Source: Streptococcus suis (GTDB taxonomy: Bacteria > Bacillota > Bacilli > Lactobacillales > Streptococcaceae). From it: 64,000 nucleotides of DNA. Shown piece after piece: positions 38,685-48,012 of this stretch. The notes below the pieces were generated by a model. It saw only the letters and a program-made list of their open reading frames with translations, made no database searches and had not been told where the DNA came from. Both the position numbers and the translations under genes were made by a program. Location of the stretch: the NCBI GenBank assembly GCA_022354845.1, contig CP031970.1, positions 1,736,001-1,800,000 on the forward strand, in the 5' to 3' direction. Within the stretch, counting starts at the first letter, position 1, and the number at the start of each line of letters is the position of its first letter.

Positions 38685-39494
38685 CTAATAATTGTAAATA
38701 TAAGTGATTTCGCCAACAGTATCCGTTGGATAGAACCATCCGCGGAAATTATCCACCCACTGTTGACCATGGTAGTTGGCCTCCAAGACTTGGATTTGTC
38801 CTAATTCATTAACAGCGGTGACGTAGGCAACGTGCCCAAGATTACCGTCATTCCAAGAGATAATGGCACCGACTTCCGGTGTCGTTCCAGTTCGGAAACC
38901 ATCGCGCGCCGCGTTAGCTCCCCAAGAAGCCGCATCGCCCCACCAGTCACCTGCCCAAGGGGCAACTTTCTGTACTCCCCATGTACATTGACCAACAGGG
39001 TAGTTAATACCTGGCTCATACTCATAGCCTGGTAGATAATAGCTACTTCCGCTTGTATCAGCTGATTGAGTCCATAGAGTCTGTCTTAACGTCAAAATCT
39101 GTCCTGGATGGATTGTTTCTCCAATTGACAGTTGATTTTGAGCTAAAAATTCATTGAGATCCAACGAAAAAGTATCCACTATTCCATAGAAGGAATCACC
39201 TTCTTGAACAACATACTCTGAAGATTTGCTTGTACTCACTTGGCTTGTCGATGAAGTCATTTCTTGAAATATTCCTGGAACTTCTAAGGTTTGACCAGGC
39301 AAAATCAATCCATTAATATCCATAGTGTTTGCCTCTGCTAGCTGATATGGATCAACCCCATATTGCTCCGCAATAGAGAACATGGAATCCCCTTCCACTA
39401 CTACATGACTAGCAGCCTCTACACTCGATACAACTGTTAGCGCAACAAGGACTCCTCCTAAAGACAAAATAGATTTGTAGCAAAACTTTTCCAT
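38685..39494 (-). CDS. Secreted LysM-CHAP peptidoglycan hydrolase
   Basis: A 269-residue exported wall enzyme. Signal peptide at residues 1-28 (ends VSSVEAAS). Two LysM domains follow: [17 protein letters not shown] (~30-72) and [18 protein letters not shown] (~92-135). The C-terminal CHAP domain (~160-260) has the catalytic Cys in [11 protein letters not shown] and the His in [15 protein letters not shown] domains cut peptide crosslinks or the amide bond in peptidoglycan. ATG 39494 is preceded by GAGGAGG; the ATG at 39512 overlaps that site. Monocistronic. Confidence 0.9.
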   Translation of the reverse strand: MEKFCYKSILSLGGVLVALTVVSSVEAASHVVVEGDSMFSIAEQYGVDPYQLAEANTMDINGLILPGQTLEVPGIFQEMTSSTSQVSTSKSSEYVVQEGDSFYGIVDTFSLDLNEFLAQNQLSIGETIHPGQILTLRQTLWTQSADTSGSSYYLPGYEYEPGINYPVGQCTWGVQKVAPWAGDWWGDAASWGANAARDGFRTGTTPEVGAIISWNDGNLGHVAYVTAVNELGQIQVLEANYHGQQWVDNFRGWFYPTDTVGEITYIYNY

Positions 39495-39565
39495 ATGACA
39501 CCTCCTCGTCATTGCTTATATTTTACCAATAATTGCAAAGAGAAAGATGTCAAGAGCGTTACAAA

Positions 39566-40126
39566 TCAGTGACTTTGAGTATTTTTTTTAGTATTCAAAT
39601 AGTTTGATATTGCTGAAAATGTTTTTGAATTTCGTATGGTTACCTGCTTGTAAAAAGGTGACTTAGCCAACTGCTTGTGGTAGGCCGTTTGTAAATAGCT
39701 ATCTTCGAAGTAGTTGCCCCAATAGATTGCATAAGCAGAAATAAACACAATTTCGTCGCCTAACATTAAGGATTGAATATAGTCAATCATAGCCTGCTTA
39801 TCCAAACCTTCGGTGAAAAAGAGAACATCCTTTCTCGCCAATTCTTCTTGCCACCAAGCTGGAAGTTGATCGATTTCTGCTTGATAATCTTGGGCATCTA
39901 ACAGAGCAAATCGCTCCACAAAGGGGTATCTTTCTGTGAAAAAATTTTGAAAATCGGCAACAATTTCCCCTCTACTCTTGGTTGAATCAAAGAAAAGATT
40001 GCCACTATTAATGTAGGTCTCAACATTGTCATAACCTAAATCAGCCACTGCTTGACGCAAATCTGCCATCACTATTTTATTATGTCCACCGACATTGATT
40101 CCCCTCAGTAGAAGAACATATCTCAT
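39566..40126 (-). CDS. DUF1697 family protein
   Basis: A 186-residue protein with the DUF1697 opening RYVLLLRGINVGGHNKIVMADLRQAV, the YINSGNLFFDS segment, and a late ISAYAIYW stretch. The family is widespread but of unknown function, with no catalytic residues established. It is third in a tightly coupled operon: its ATG overlaps the stop of the serine-hydrolase gene by 4 nt (ATGA), and that gene overlaps cppA in the same way. Confidence 0.85.
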   Translation of the reverse strand: MRYVLLLRGINVGGHNKIVMADLRQAVADLGYDNVETYINSGNLFFDSTKSRGEIVADFQNFFTERYPFVERFALLDAQDYQAEIDQLPAWWQEELARKDVLFFTEGLDKQAMIDYIQSLMLGDEIVFISAYAIYWGNYFEDSYLQTAYHKQLAKSPFYKQVTIRNSKTFSAISNYLNTKKNTQSH

Positions 40127-41064
40127 TTCACTTCACCCTCTAAAACCTGCCGAATTAGAGCCATCACTTGGTTTCGATCCAACTTCCACTGGGCCCGCTC
40201 ATCCTTTTCAAAGGTACGATTCGAGAGAAAAATAGCCGCTTGTTGCAAGGGTCGATTGTACATGATAAAGGTTCCCGTATAGCCTGTATGCGACAGCCAA
40301 TCCCCCTTTTTATCCCAGGCCAGCGACCGCTTGCGCTTGACATCAAAACCATAGTCCTGGGTCAAATCTACCGCAAAATCCTCTGTCAGGTAATGTTCCA
40401 AAAAGATTTCCAAATCCTTAATCGTCGAAAAAAGACCTGCACTTCCCGCGTGGACACCCAATACACGCGCCTTCGGATCATGCACCATACCAGACGGCAC
40501 ACCACGCACTGTCGGCACTGCCTGACTCACTGGGCCAAAGGAGGTTTGGGACATGCCAAAGGGCTCTAGAACGTCTCGTCTGATGAGCTGGTCCAGACTG
40601 TCTCCACTTAATTCCTCCAACAAAAAGCCCAATAGAAGAAAATTGAGGTCTGTATAGAGAAAATCCTTATTATCTGTGACCCTGATGTTCAAAATCGCTT
40701 CTTTAAGTTGCTCTGCATTTAAATTATCCCGATTGGGAATAAAAGGATCAATACCACTGGTATGAGTGAGCAATTGACGGATAGTTACTTGGCTATTTTG
40801 AAAAGCTGGATAGTAAGACTGTAAGGTCCTATCCAACTCCAGAGCTCCGCTATTGACCAAAAAAATCACGAGCGTCCCTACACCCACTACTTTGGAAACG
40901 GAGGCTAAATCATAGGTCAAGCCCGGCTGAACTGGCACCTGACCGTCTTGTGTGCCCAGATAGTACTCCTGCCACTGTCCCTTAGAAAAAAGAGCCAGAC
41001 TGACACCAGGATAGACCCCTTGTTCAATCTGCTCTGAAATCTTGTCTATGATAACTTGTCTCAT
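40123..41064 (-). CDS. Serine hydrolase, beta-lactamase/PBP4* family
   Basis: A 313-residue protein of the class C beta-lactamase/penicillin-binding fold. The SxxK nucleophile motif is DLASVSKVVGVGTL (~residue 59), the YxN-like motif is FLYTDLNFLLLG, and the C-terminal strand has WLSHTGYTGTF (KTG-box equivalent HTG). No signal peptide is seen, so it is probably cytoplasmic, possibly an esterase or peptidase. ATG 41064 forms an ATGA overlap with the upstream cppA stop, preferred over 41076. Confidence 0.85.
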   Translation of the reverse strand: MRQVIIDKISEQIEQGVYPGVSLALFSKGQWQEYYLGTQDGQVPVQPGLTYDLASVSKVVGVGTLVIFLVNSGALELDRTLQSYYPAFQNSQVTIRQLLTHTSGIDPFIPNRDNLNAEQLKEAILNIRVTDNKDFLYTDLNFLLLGFLLEELSGDSLDQLIRRDVLEPFGMSQTSFGPVSQAVPTVRGVPSGMVHDPKARVLGVHAGSAGLFSTIKDLEIFLEHYLTEDFAVDLTQDYGFDVKRKRSLAWDKKGDWLSHTGYTGTFIMYNRPLQQAAIFLSNRTFEKDERAQWKLDRNQVMALIRQVLEGEVK

Positions 41065-41795
41065 TTTTCGAACCACAATTCAATGCCACTTGGGTCCACA
41101 GTTTGAATGAATGTCTCTTTTTTGTCCTTAAAGAACGGACCCTCTAACTGGCTTTCCAAGTTTGCCCAATCAAAATCTTTCTCAACCGGGAAACGTAAAC
41201 TATCCAAATCCCATACTTGTTCTGCGGGGGCTAGTAACTCTTCGCCTTCTGCACCAATAAAGCGCAAAAAAGTTTGATTTGGCAAAATAGTTTCATAAAA
41301 ATCTTGGCTGACGCTTGGCTGCGGAGTATTTATCCAAACTGACTCAACTGTAAAAGCCGTCAAGCCAGAAAAATCACCCTGTCCTTTAAATGGAACTGGT
41401 GGAAGAATCGTTTTTAACTCCTCAGCAGATGCTTCCGCATGCAACAGAAATGTATCACCCTCAGGCGAAACAGCTTCAAATCCAAATCCGTTTTTTCCTT
41501 GGTAAAGCTTGCTATACTGTGTGCCCGCTGCTAATAGGGCTTCAATTTCTTCAGCCTTGTCTACTTTTATGATGATTTTATTTAACTTTTTAGTCCCATT
41601 TACTGTACGGGTCCTCATGCTTGGCGACTCAACAAGCACAAGCTTTGTCTCCACACCAGCATGTCCGCTAAACTCTGCGAATGCCCCCTCCTCAAGGATG
41701 GTTTTCATCCCTAAGTCTCTCTCTAAAAATTCTTGATTTAATTTTCTATTATTGATCCGTACAACCGGAACAATTGCTGCTTTTGTATTTAACAC
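41061..41795 (-). CDS. cppA: CppA family (VOC-fold) protein
   Basis: A 244-residue protein made of two glyoxalase/VOC-like halves. It opens with TKAAIVPVVRINNRKLNQEF and ends TFIQTVDPSGIELWFEK, matching the streptococcal CppA N- and C-domains. CppA was named for complement C3 degradation in pneumococcus; no secretion signal is present here and that activity should be treated as uncertain. The start is GTG 41795, with GGAGGAG about 13 nt upstream. First gene of a three-gene operon coupled by two ATGA overlaps. Confidence 0.8.
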   Translation of the reverse strand: MLNTKAAIVPVVRINNRKLNQEFLERDLGMKTILEEGAFAEFSGHAGVETKLVLVESPSMRTRTVNGTKKLNKIIIKVDKAEEIEALLAAGTQYSKLYQGKNGFGFEAVSPEGDTFLLHAEASAEELKTILPPVPFKGQGDFSGLTAFTVESVWINTPQPSVSQDFYETILPNQTFLRFIGAEGEELLAPAEQVWDLDSLRFPVEKDFDWANLESQLEGPFFKDKKETFIQTVDPSGIELWFEK

Positions 41796-41918
41796 TCTAT
41801 CTCGTTTCTCCTCCTACTGTACCTTATTATTTTATAGAATTTTATCCATTTTTACAACTGATTTAATGTCGATTCTTACACTTTCTCAGTAAATTTATTT
41901 GCTTAAATTCACTTCCCC

Positions 41919-41948
41919 TTAGACAAAGCAAGGGGCATCAGATATAAT
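41919..41948 (+). promoter_or_regulatory. pepX promoter
   Basis: TTAGAC (41919-41924), 18-bp spacer and TATAAT (41943-41948) lie 39 bp before the pepX start. Confidence 0.6.
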
Positions 41949-41987
41949 GTCTATTATAGACTATTATCAAAAAAAAGAGGAGAATTT

Positions 41988-44255
41988 ATGCGCTTTAACC
42001 AATATTCTTTTATTAAAAAAGAGGATTCCATCTACCTCCAAGAACTTGCCAGTCTCGGTTTCCACCTAAATCCAAATGCCAGTAACAAGGAAAATTTGGA
42101 AACATTTGTGAGAAAATGCCATTTCCTGTCAGCAAACACCGACTTTGCCCTGTCTAATATGATTGCGGACTGGGAAACGGATTTACTAACTTTTTTCCGC
42201 TCTGAGCGCGAGCTTACAGACCAAATTTTCTATCATGTAGTTCTCCAATTGCTTGGATTTGTTCCAAATTTTGATTACACAGATATTGACGACTTTGTAA
42301 AGAAAACCAATTTCCCAATTGTATACAGCGATATTATCGAAAATATCTACCATCTGCTCAATACTCGTACCAAGTCTGGTAATACCTTGATAGATCAACT
42401 TGTCAGCGATGATCTGATTCCTGAAGATAACCAGTACCACTTCTTCAATGGTAAATCCCTAGCAACTTTTTCAACCAAACAGCTCATCCGTGAGGTGGTT
42501 TATGTTGAAGCGCCTGTAGATACAGCTGACAGTGGGCAAACTGATTTGGTCAAGGTGTCCATTCTCCGTCCACACTTTAATGGACAAATTCCTGCGGTCA
42601 TTACCAACAGTCCTTATCATCAAGGTGTCAACGAGATAGCTAGCAACAAAGCCCTGCATAAGATGGAGGGCGAGTTAACTGAGAAACCAGCTGGCACTAT
42701 TTCGGTCGTATCAAGCACAATCAACAAACTGAAATTGGACAATCGGGATCTCCCAAGCAGCCCCGCAACTGAAAAATTAGGCCATATTGGCTCTTATTCC
42801 CTAAACGAATACTTCCTTAGTCGCGGATTTGCCAGCATTCATGTTTCCGGTGTCGGTACGCTAGGATCTACGGGCTATATGACCTCTGGAGACTACCAAC
42901 AGGTAGAAGGGTATAAGGCAGTTATCGACTGGCTAAACGGCCGTAATAAGGCCTATACAGACCATACACGTTCACTTCAAGTCACAGCTGATTGGGCAAA
43001 TGGCAAGGTAGCAACAACTGGTCTCTCTTACTTGGGTACAATGTCTAACGCCCTAGCAACAACTGGTGTAGGGGGGTTGGAAGTCGTCATCGCAGAAGCA
43101 GGAATTTCCTCTTGGTATGACTACTACCGGGAAAACGGGCTCGTTACCAGTCCAGGAGGCTATCCTGGAGAAGATTTAGATAGCTTAACTGCTTTAACCT
43201 ATTCTAAGAGCCTACAAGCAGGTGACTTCCTTCGTAACAAAGAAGCCTACGAAAGAGGACTGGCAGCTGAGCGCGTCGGACTTGAGCGTTCAAATGGCGA
43301 CTACAACCAATACTGGCACGATCGTAACTATCTTCTCCACGCGGACAAGGTTAACTGTGAAGTTGTCTTTACCCATGGATCACAAGATTGGAATGTGAAA
43401 CCAATTCATGTGTGGAACATGTTCCATGCTCTACCTGGCCATATCAAGAAACATCTCTTCTTCCATAACGGCGCCCATGTCTATATGAATAATTGGCAGT
43501 CAATGGATTTCCGTGAATCCATGAATGCTCTACTTAGCCAAAAATTACTCGGATATGACAATGACTACCAGCTTCCTACTGTCATTTGGCAAGATAACAG
43601 CTCAGCTCAAACATGGACTGACTTAGAAACGTTTGGAGGACAGACAGAATCTCAATTCCCATTGGGACAAGATCAAGCGCAAATACAAAATCATTACGAC
43701 GAAGAAACCTTTGAAAAGTATTGCAAATCTTATCCTACATTCCACCAAGATCTCATTGGAGACAAAGCCAACCAAGTAACCCTCGACTTCGAATTGGATC
43801 AAGATATCCATCTAAATGGGAGAGCCATCCTTCAACTACAGGTCAAATCAAGTGTCAGTAAAGGATTGCTTTCAGCCCAACTCTTGGATTTTGGCACTGC
43901 CAAACGTCTCAGCCCAATTCCAGGAATGGTGTCTCGAAACAGCTTGGATAACGGTCGGTATTACGCCCAAGAAAACCTAACTGAGCTTCCATTTACAGAA
44001 ACGCCTCATCGCCTGATTACCAAAGGATTCATCAATCTTCAAAATCGTACTGATTTATTGACTGTAGAAGCCGTTATGCCAAATCAATGGATGACGCTTC
44101 GATGGGAACTGCAACCAACTATTTACAAACTTAAAAAAGGTGATAAACTCCGTTTAGTCCTTTATACAACTGATTTTGAGTGCACTATACGTGATAACTC
44201 CGAATGGCAAATCAGCCTTGATTTAAGCCAATCTCAATTAATCTTACCGCATTAA
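41988..44255 (+). CDS. pepX: Xaa-Pro dipeptidyl-peptidase
   Basis: A 755-residue serine peptidase that removes X-Pro dipeptides from peptide N-termini. It has the S15-family layout: an N-terminal helical domain (~1-180), a catalytic alpha/beta-hydrolase domain with the nucleophile in [13 protein letters not shown] (~350), [13 protein letters not shown] with the acid region, and [10 protein letters not shown] with the His (~500). A C-terminal beta domain follows. AAGAGGAG precedes the ATG. Its terminator has been hit by an ISL3 element. Confidence 0.95.
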   Translation: MRFNQYSFIKKEDSIYLQELASLGFHLNPNASNKENLETFVRKCHFLSANTDFALSNMIADWETDLLTFFRSERELTDQIFYHVVLQLLGFVPNFDYTDIDDFVKKTNFPIVYSDIIENIYHLLNTRTKSGNTLIDQLVSDDLIPEDNQYHFFNGKSLATFSTKQLIREVVYVEAPVDTADSGQTDLVKVSILRPHFNGQIPAVITNSPYHQGVNEIASNKALHKMEGELTEKPAGTISVVSSTINKLKLDNRDLPSSPATEKLGHIGSYSLNEYFLSRGFASIHVSGVGTLGSTGYMTSGDYQQVEGYKAVIDWLNGRNKAYTDHTRSLQVTADWANGKVATTGLSYLGTMSNALATTGVGGLEVVIAEAGISSWYDYYRENGLVTSPGGYPGEDLDSLTALTYSKSLQAGDFLRNKEAYERGLAAERVGLERSNGDYNQYWHDRNYLLHADKVNCEVVFTHGSQDWNVKPIHVWNMFHALPGHIKKHLFFHNGAHVYMNNWQSMDFRESMNALLSQKLLGYDNDYQLPTVIWQDNSSAQTWTDLETFGGQTESQFPLGQDQAQIQNHYDEETFEKYCKSYPTFHQDLIGDKANQVTLDFELDQDIHLNGRAILQLQVKSSVSKGLLSAQLLDFGTAKRLSPIPGMVSRNSLDNGRYYAQENLTELPFTETPHRLITKGFINLQNRTDLLTVEAVMPNQWMTLRWELQPTIYKLKKGDKLRLVLYTTDFECTIRDNSEWQISLDLSQSQLILPH

Positions 44256-44300
44256 TAAAATATTTCCATTCCGTTTTATTTAAAATGGAATACCCAAAAC

Positions 44301-44344
44301 AAAACGCATAAAATCATGTTCATTATGATTCTATGCGTTTTTTC
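44301..44344 (+). terminator. pepX terminator, target of ISL3 insertion
   Basis: AAAACGCATAAAATCAT pairs with ATGATTCTATGCGTTTT, followed by a T-run. The last 8 bp (GTTTTTTC, 44337-44344) are the target site duplicated by the outer ISL3 copy, so the insertion is in the T-tract itself and probably leaves the terminator working. Confidence 0.85.
44337..44344. repeat. Left 8-bp target duplication of outer ISL3 copy
   Basis: GTTTTTTC, repeated exactly at 47239-47246 just outside the outermost right inverted repeat. Confidence 0.9.
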
Positions 44345-44468
44345 GGCTCTATAATTTCTGTAGTGGGTAAAACTACCATGGAAATTATGGAGCCTTTTTG
44401 AGTATATACAAAAAGTCCCATATGACCTATAATGAAAAGCGACTAAACTCACATTAGAAAGGGTTCAT

Positions 44469-45743
44469 ATGGAACAACTAAATCTTATCACAAATTTTCT
44501 CAGAATTAAAGACAAAAATATCACTATCACTGATGAATATGATATGGGAACTCACTTAGAACTCCACGGTCACTTGGATTACGCAGCCCCTAAATGCCCA
44601 AAATGCAAGGGACAAATGGCTAAGTACGACTATCAGAAAGCCTCTAAGATCCCCTACCTAGAAACTGCTGGCTATCCCTTACTTATCCGCCTTAGAAAAC
44701 GTCGGTTCAAGTGTAAAAAATGTGGGAAAATGGCGGTCGCTGAAACTCCTCTTGTCAAGAAGAACCACCAAATCTCTGTCGCTGTTAACCAGAAGATTGC
44801 TCAATTACTCATCGAAAATCAAGCAATGCAACATATTGCACACAGACTATCTATCTCAACATCATCAGTTATGAGAAAGCTCAATGAGTTCAAGTTTGAA
44901 ACGGATTGGAATAACTTACCCGAGGTGATGAGCTGGGACGAGTATGCCTTCAAGAAGGGAAAGATGAGCTTTATCGCTCAAGATTTCAATTTCCTAAATG
45001 TCATAACCATTCTGGACGGAAGAACTCAAGCAACCATCCGAAACCACTTTCTACGCTATCCTAGAAAGGTTAGAAATCGGGTCAAAGTCATTACCATGGA
45101 TATGTTTAGTCCCTATTATCAACTTGCTAAACAGCTTTTTCCGAATGCAAAAATCGTACTCGACCGCTTTCATATTGTTCAACACCTTAGTCGTGCTATG
45201 AACCGTGTCCGTATTCAAATTATGAATCAGTTCAACAGAAAATCGCACGAATACCGAGCCTTGAAACGTTACTGGAAATTGATACAACAAGATAGCCGTA
45301 AACTCAGCGATAAACGATTTTATCGCCCTATGTTTCGAATGCATTTGACTAACAAGGAAATACTCGAAAAACTCCTGTCTTTCTCCGAGGAACAACGACA
45401 ACACTATGAACTCTATCAGCTTCTCTTATTTCATTTCCAAGAGAAGAACTCAGACCATTTCTTTGACCTCATCGAACAGGAAATAGCCACTGTTAATCCT
45501 ATTTTCCAGACGGTATTTAAGACATTTCTAAAGGATAAAGACAAGGTTGTAAACGCCATGGAATTGCCTTATTCCAACGCCAAACTGGAAGCTACCAATA
45601 ATCTCATCAAAGTCATTAAGAGAAATGCCTTTGGTTTCAGGAACTTTGAAAACTTTAAAAAACGGATTTTGATTGCTTTGAACAGTGAAAAGGGCTGGGG
45701 AGAGCCCTTTTCAGCTTATCTCCTAAAAACAAGAAAGAGATAA
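44469..45743 (+). CDS. tnpA: ISL3 family transposase (outer copy)
   Basis: A 424-residue DDE transposase. The N-terminal zinc-finger region has CPKCKGQM (~38-45) and FKCKKCGKMAVAETP (~76-90); an HTH segment HRLSISTSSVMRKLNEF follows. The catalytic DDE domain begins VMSWDEYAFKKGKM and includes VITMDMFSPYYQLAK and LEATNNLIKVIKRNAFGFRNF with the final Glu. It resembles the IS1167/IS1193 group of streptococci. It differs from the inner copy by a few residues and by a longer C-terminus (GWGEPFSAYLLKTRKR). Confidence 0.95.
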   Translation: MEQLNLITNFLRIKDKNITITDEYDMGTHLELHGHLDYAAPKCPKCKGQMAKYDYQKASKIPYLETAGYPLLIRLRKRRFKCKKCGKMAVAETPLVKKNHQISVAVNQKIAQLLIENQAMQHIAHRLSISTSSVMRKLNEFKFETDWNNLPEVMSWDEYAFKKGKMSFIAQDFNFLNVITILDGRTQATIRNHFLRYPRKVRNRVKVITMDMFSPYYQLAKQLFPNAKIVLDRFHIVQHLSRAMNRVRIQIMNQFNRKSHEYRALKRYWKLIQQDSRKLSDKRFYRPMFRMHLTNKEILEKLLSFSEEQRQHYELYQLLLFHFQEKNSDHFFDLIEQEIATVNPIFQTVFKTFLKDKDKVVNAMELPYSNAKLEATNNLIKVIKRNAFGFRNFENFKKRILIALNSEKGWGEPFSAYLLKTRKR

Positions 45744-45780
45744 AGAAAGAGAGAACGAAGTTCGTTCTCTCTAGATGTTA

Positions 45781-45788
45781 GCTTTTCA
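45781..45788. repeat. Left 8-bp target duplication of inner ISL3 copy
   Basis: GCTTTTCA, repeated at 47204-47211. It is a sequence native to the outer copy, just inside its right inverted repeat. Confidence 0.9.
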
Positions 45789-47203
45789 GGCTCTATAATT
45801 TCTGTAGTGGGTAAATCCACTGTAGAAATTATGGAGCCTTTTTGAGTATATACAAAAAGTCCCATATGACCTATAATGAAAAGCGACTAAACTCACATTA
45901 GAAAGGGTTCATATGGAACAACTAAATCTTATCACAAATTTTCTCAGAATTAAAGACAAAAATATCACTATCACTGATGAATATGATATGGGAACTCACT
46001 TAGAACTCCACGGTCACTTGGATTACGCAGCCCCTAAATGCCCAAAATGCAAGGGACAAATGGCTAAGTACGACTATCAGAAAGCCTCTAAGATCCCCTA
46101 CCTAGAAACTGCTGGCTATCCCTTACTTATCCGTCTTCGAAAGCGTCGTTTCAAGTGTAAAGATTGCGGAAAAATGGCGGTCGCTGAAACTCCTCTTGTC
46201 AAGAAGAACCACCAAATCTCTGTCGCTGTTAACCAGAAGATTGCTCAATTACTCATCGAAAATCAAGCAATGCAACATATTGCACACAGACTATCTATCT
46301 CAACATCATCAGTTATGAGAAAGCTCAATGAGTTCAAGTTTGAAATGGATTGGAATAACTTACCCGAGGTGATGAGCTGGGACGAGTATGCCTTCAAGAA
46401 GGGAAAGATGAGCTTTATCGCTCAAGATTTCAATTTCCTAAATGTCATAACCATTCTGGACGGAAGAACTCAAGCAACCATCCGAAACCACTTTCTACGC
46501 TATCCTAGAAAGGTTAGAAATCGGGTCAAAGTCATTACCATGGATATGTTTAGTCCCTATTATCAACTTGCTAAACAGCTTTTTCCGAATGCAAAAATCG
46601 TACTCGACCGCTTTCATATTGTTCAACACCTTAGTCGTGCTATGAACCGTGTCCGTATTCAAATTATGAATCAGTTCAACAGAAAATCGCACGAATACCG
46701 AGCCTTGAAACGTTACTGGAAATTGATACAACAAGATAGCCGTAAACTCAGCGATAAACGATTTTATCGCCCTATGTTTCGAATGCATTTGACTAACAAG
46801 GAAATACTCGAAAAACTCCTGTCTTTCTCCGAGGAACTACGACAACACTATGAACTCTATCAGCTTCTCTTATTTCATTTCCAAGAGAAGAACTCAGACC
46901 ATTTCTTTGACCTCATCGAACAGGAAATAGCCACTGTTAATCCTATTTTCCAGACGGTATTTAAGACATTTCTAAAGGATAAAGACAAGGTTTTGAATGC
47001 TCTAGAATTGCCTTATTCCAACGCCAAACTGGAAGCTACCAATAATCTCATCAAAGTCATTAAGAGAAATGCCTTTGGTTTCAGGAACTTTGAAAACTTT
47101 AAAAAACGGATTTTGATTGCTTTGAACATAAAGAAAGAGAGAACGAAGTTCGTTCTCTCTAGATGTTAGCTTTTCATCTACCCACTACAGTTGACAAAGA
47201 GCC
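45789..47203 (+). mobile_element. ISL3-family element, inner copy nested in the outer one
   Basis: A 1415-bp element bounded by the same inverted repeats as the outer copy (45789 onward and ending 47203). It is flanked by GCTTTTCA on both sides, so it transposed into the outer element between its transposase stop and right repeat. Compared with the outer copy it lacks about 56 bp at the end of the transposase gene. Confidence 0.93.
45913..47169 (+). CDS. tnpA: ISL3 family transposase (inner copy, altered C-terminus)
   Basis: 418 residues, nearly identical to the outer-copy transposase through residue ~404, including both zinc-finger pairs (CPKCKGQM, FKCKDCGKM) and the whole DDE domain. A ~56-bp deletion at the 3' end then shifts the frame and replaces the last ~20 residues by NIKKERTKFVLSRC. 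The catalytic residues are intact, so activity may persist. Codon-level differences cluster around 46130-46170 (KCKD/KCKK) and near 46990, which may mark recombination with another copy. Confidence 0.93.
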   Translation: MEQLNLITNFLRIKDKNITITDEYDMGTHLELHGHLDYAAPKCPKCKGQMAKYDYQKASKIPYLETAGYPLLIRLRKRRFKCKDCGKMAVAETPLVKKNHQISVAVNQKIAQLLIENQAMQHIAHRLSISTSSVMRKLNEFKFEMDWNNLPEVMSWDEYAFKKGKMSFIAQDFNFLNVITILDGRTQATIRNHFLRYPRKVRNRVKVITMDMFSPYYQLAKQLFPNAKIVLDRFHIVQHLSRAMNRVRIQIMNQFNRKSHEYRALKRYWKLIQQDSRKLSDKRFYRPMFRMHLTNKEILEKLLSFSEELRQHYELYQLLLFHFQEKNSDHFFDLIEQEIATVNPIFQTVFKTFLKDKDKVLNALELPYSNAKLEATNNLIKVIKRNAFGFRNFENFKKRILIALNIKKERTKFVLSRC

Positions 47204-47299
47204 GCTTTTCATCTACCCACTACAGTTGACAAAGAGCCGTTTTTTCAATGTAAATTGCTTCTACCAATTCAAATAGACGAGTCAAAACGAGTCGCACTA

Positions 47300-47383
47300 C
47301 TATACAACTCGAATGAATGTTCTACTTTTCTTTTCAAAGCGTCGCGATTTGGGAACAGTCAATGGGACGATAGGTTGTGACAT
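47300..47383 (-). CDS. Tiny basic peptide ORF, 27 aa
   Basis: ATG 47383 is preceded by GGAGGATTTTTT, a good ribosome site, and the frame ends at TAG 47300. The peptide begins MSQPIVPLTVPKSRRFEKK and is strongly basic. I do not recognise it. It may be the 5' stub of a longer gene truncated by the ISL3 insertion 60 bp away. Confidence 0.4.
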   Translation of the reverse strand: MSQPIVPLTVPKSRRFEKKSRTFIRVV

Positions 47384-47450
47384 AAAAAATCCTCCAGTTT
47401 GTTTTTTATAACAGTATACTGGTGGAATGAGTGATTGGATAGATACCTTG

Positions 47451-47528
47451 TTATTGGGCGCTTACTTTTCCTACAAAATATACTGCGGTGCCAACTGCAG
47501 CTGCTCCAGCTCTTTTGTTTGTCCGCAT
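47451..47528 (-). CDS. Tiny Gly/Ala-rich peptide ORF, 25 aa
   Basis: ATG 47528 lies 2 nt past the stop of the 113-residue membrane protein gene, and the frame ends at TAA 47451. The peptide has a basic start (MRTNKRAG) then AAAVGTAVYFVGKVSAQ, with a GxxxG-like small-residue pattern of a short membrane or bacteriocin-like helix. There is no double-glycine leader. Translation would depend on coupling to the upstream gene. Function unknown. Confidence 0.4.
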   Translation of the reverse strand: MRTNKRAGAAAVGTAVYFVGKVSAQ

Positions 47529-47530
47529 CC

Positions 47531-47872
47531 TTAACTAAGTCGCTTTATCTTTGTTGGTAAACCATCGTATAACCAATAGTATAGAATGATATTCAGTACA
47601 AGGATACTCACAGCTTTTTCAACATCAATCGTTCCAAGTTCTTTGTTAAAATAAAAAAGAATATAGATGGAACTTGACAGAATATTCAGCGGAGCAGAGG
47701 ACTCTATTCTTTTTTGAAATAGAAAAAAGTAACCAAAAATCTTTGATTTCATTCCAAGACTATTTCGAAACAGCAATAAGCCGAAAACTAAAATTAGAAA
47801 TCCATAATAATATTTTATATTGAAGAGAAGCGTTAAAAAGATAATAGCTATTGTATACAGTAACCCTATCAT
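47531..47872 (-). CDS. Small multi-helix membrane protein of unknown function
   Basis: A 113-residue, very hydrophobic protein with three to four likely transmembrane helices (~3-20, 22-36, 62-74, 85-100) and a basic C-terminus (PTKIKRLS). Size and layout resemble bacteriocin immunity proteins encoded in peptide operons, but no family is recognised, so this is only a suggestion. Its ATG overlaps the stop of the 38-residue peptide gene by 4 nt (ATGA), showing translational coupling. Confidence 0.55.
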   Translation of the reverse strand: MIGLLYTIAIIFLTLLFNIKYYYGFLILVFGLLLFRNSLGMKSKIFGYFFLFQKRIESSAPLNILSSSIYILFYFNKELGTIDVEKAVSILVLNIILYYWLYDGLPTKIKRLS

Positions 47873-47985
47873 CTAAACAACTCCAATACACCCAGAGCAT
47901 AGCCAAATGCAAGTGTAATCAAAACAATGACTATTTTTTGAAAAATACTTAATTTTTTAAATTCTGTCCAATATTCTTCTATCAT
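47869..47985 (-). CDS. Small single-helix peptide ORF, 38 aa
   Basis: ATG 47985 follows AGGAGAATATTGG and a clear promoter (48013-48041). The peptide has an acidic/basic amphipathic start (MIEEYWTEFKKLS) then one transmembrane helix (IVIVLITLAFGYALGVLELF). It could be a small membrane regulator, toxin-like peptide or accessory to the 113-residue protein it is coupled to. It has no recognised family. Confidence 0.6.
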   Translation of the reverse strand: MIEEYWTEFKKLSIFQKIVIVLITLAFGYALGVLELFR

Positions 47986-48012
47986 CCAATATTCTCCTAT
48001 CTTTTTTATTTC

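Larger units (their letters stand above)
44345..47238 (+). mobile_element. ISL3-family element, outer copy (interrupted by an inner copy)
   Basis: Left inverted repeat GGCTCTATAATTTCTGTAG... starts at 44345. The matching right repeat (minus-strand reading GGCTCTTTGTCAACTGTAG...) ends at 47238. Flanks are the 8-bp duplication GTTTTTTC on both sides, the size typical of ISL3. Removing the inner element at 45789-47203 and one 8-bp duplication leaves an element of ~1.47 kb with an intact 424-residue transposase. Its right inverted repeat is now separated from its transposase by the inner copy. Confidence 0.93.
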
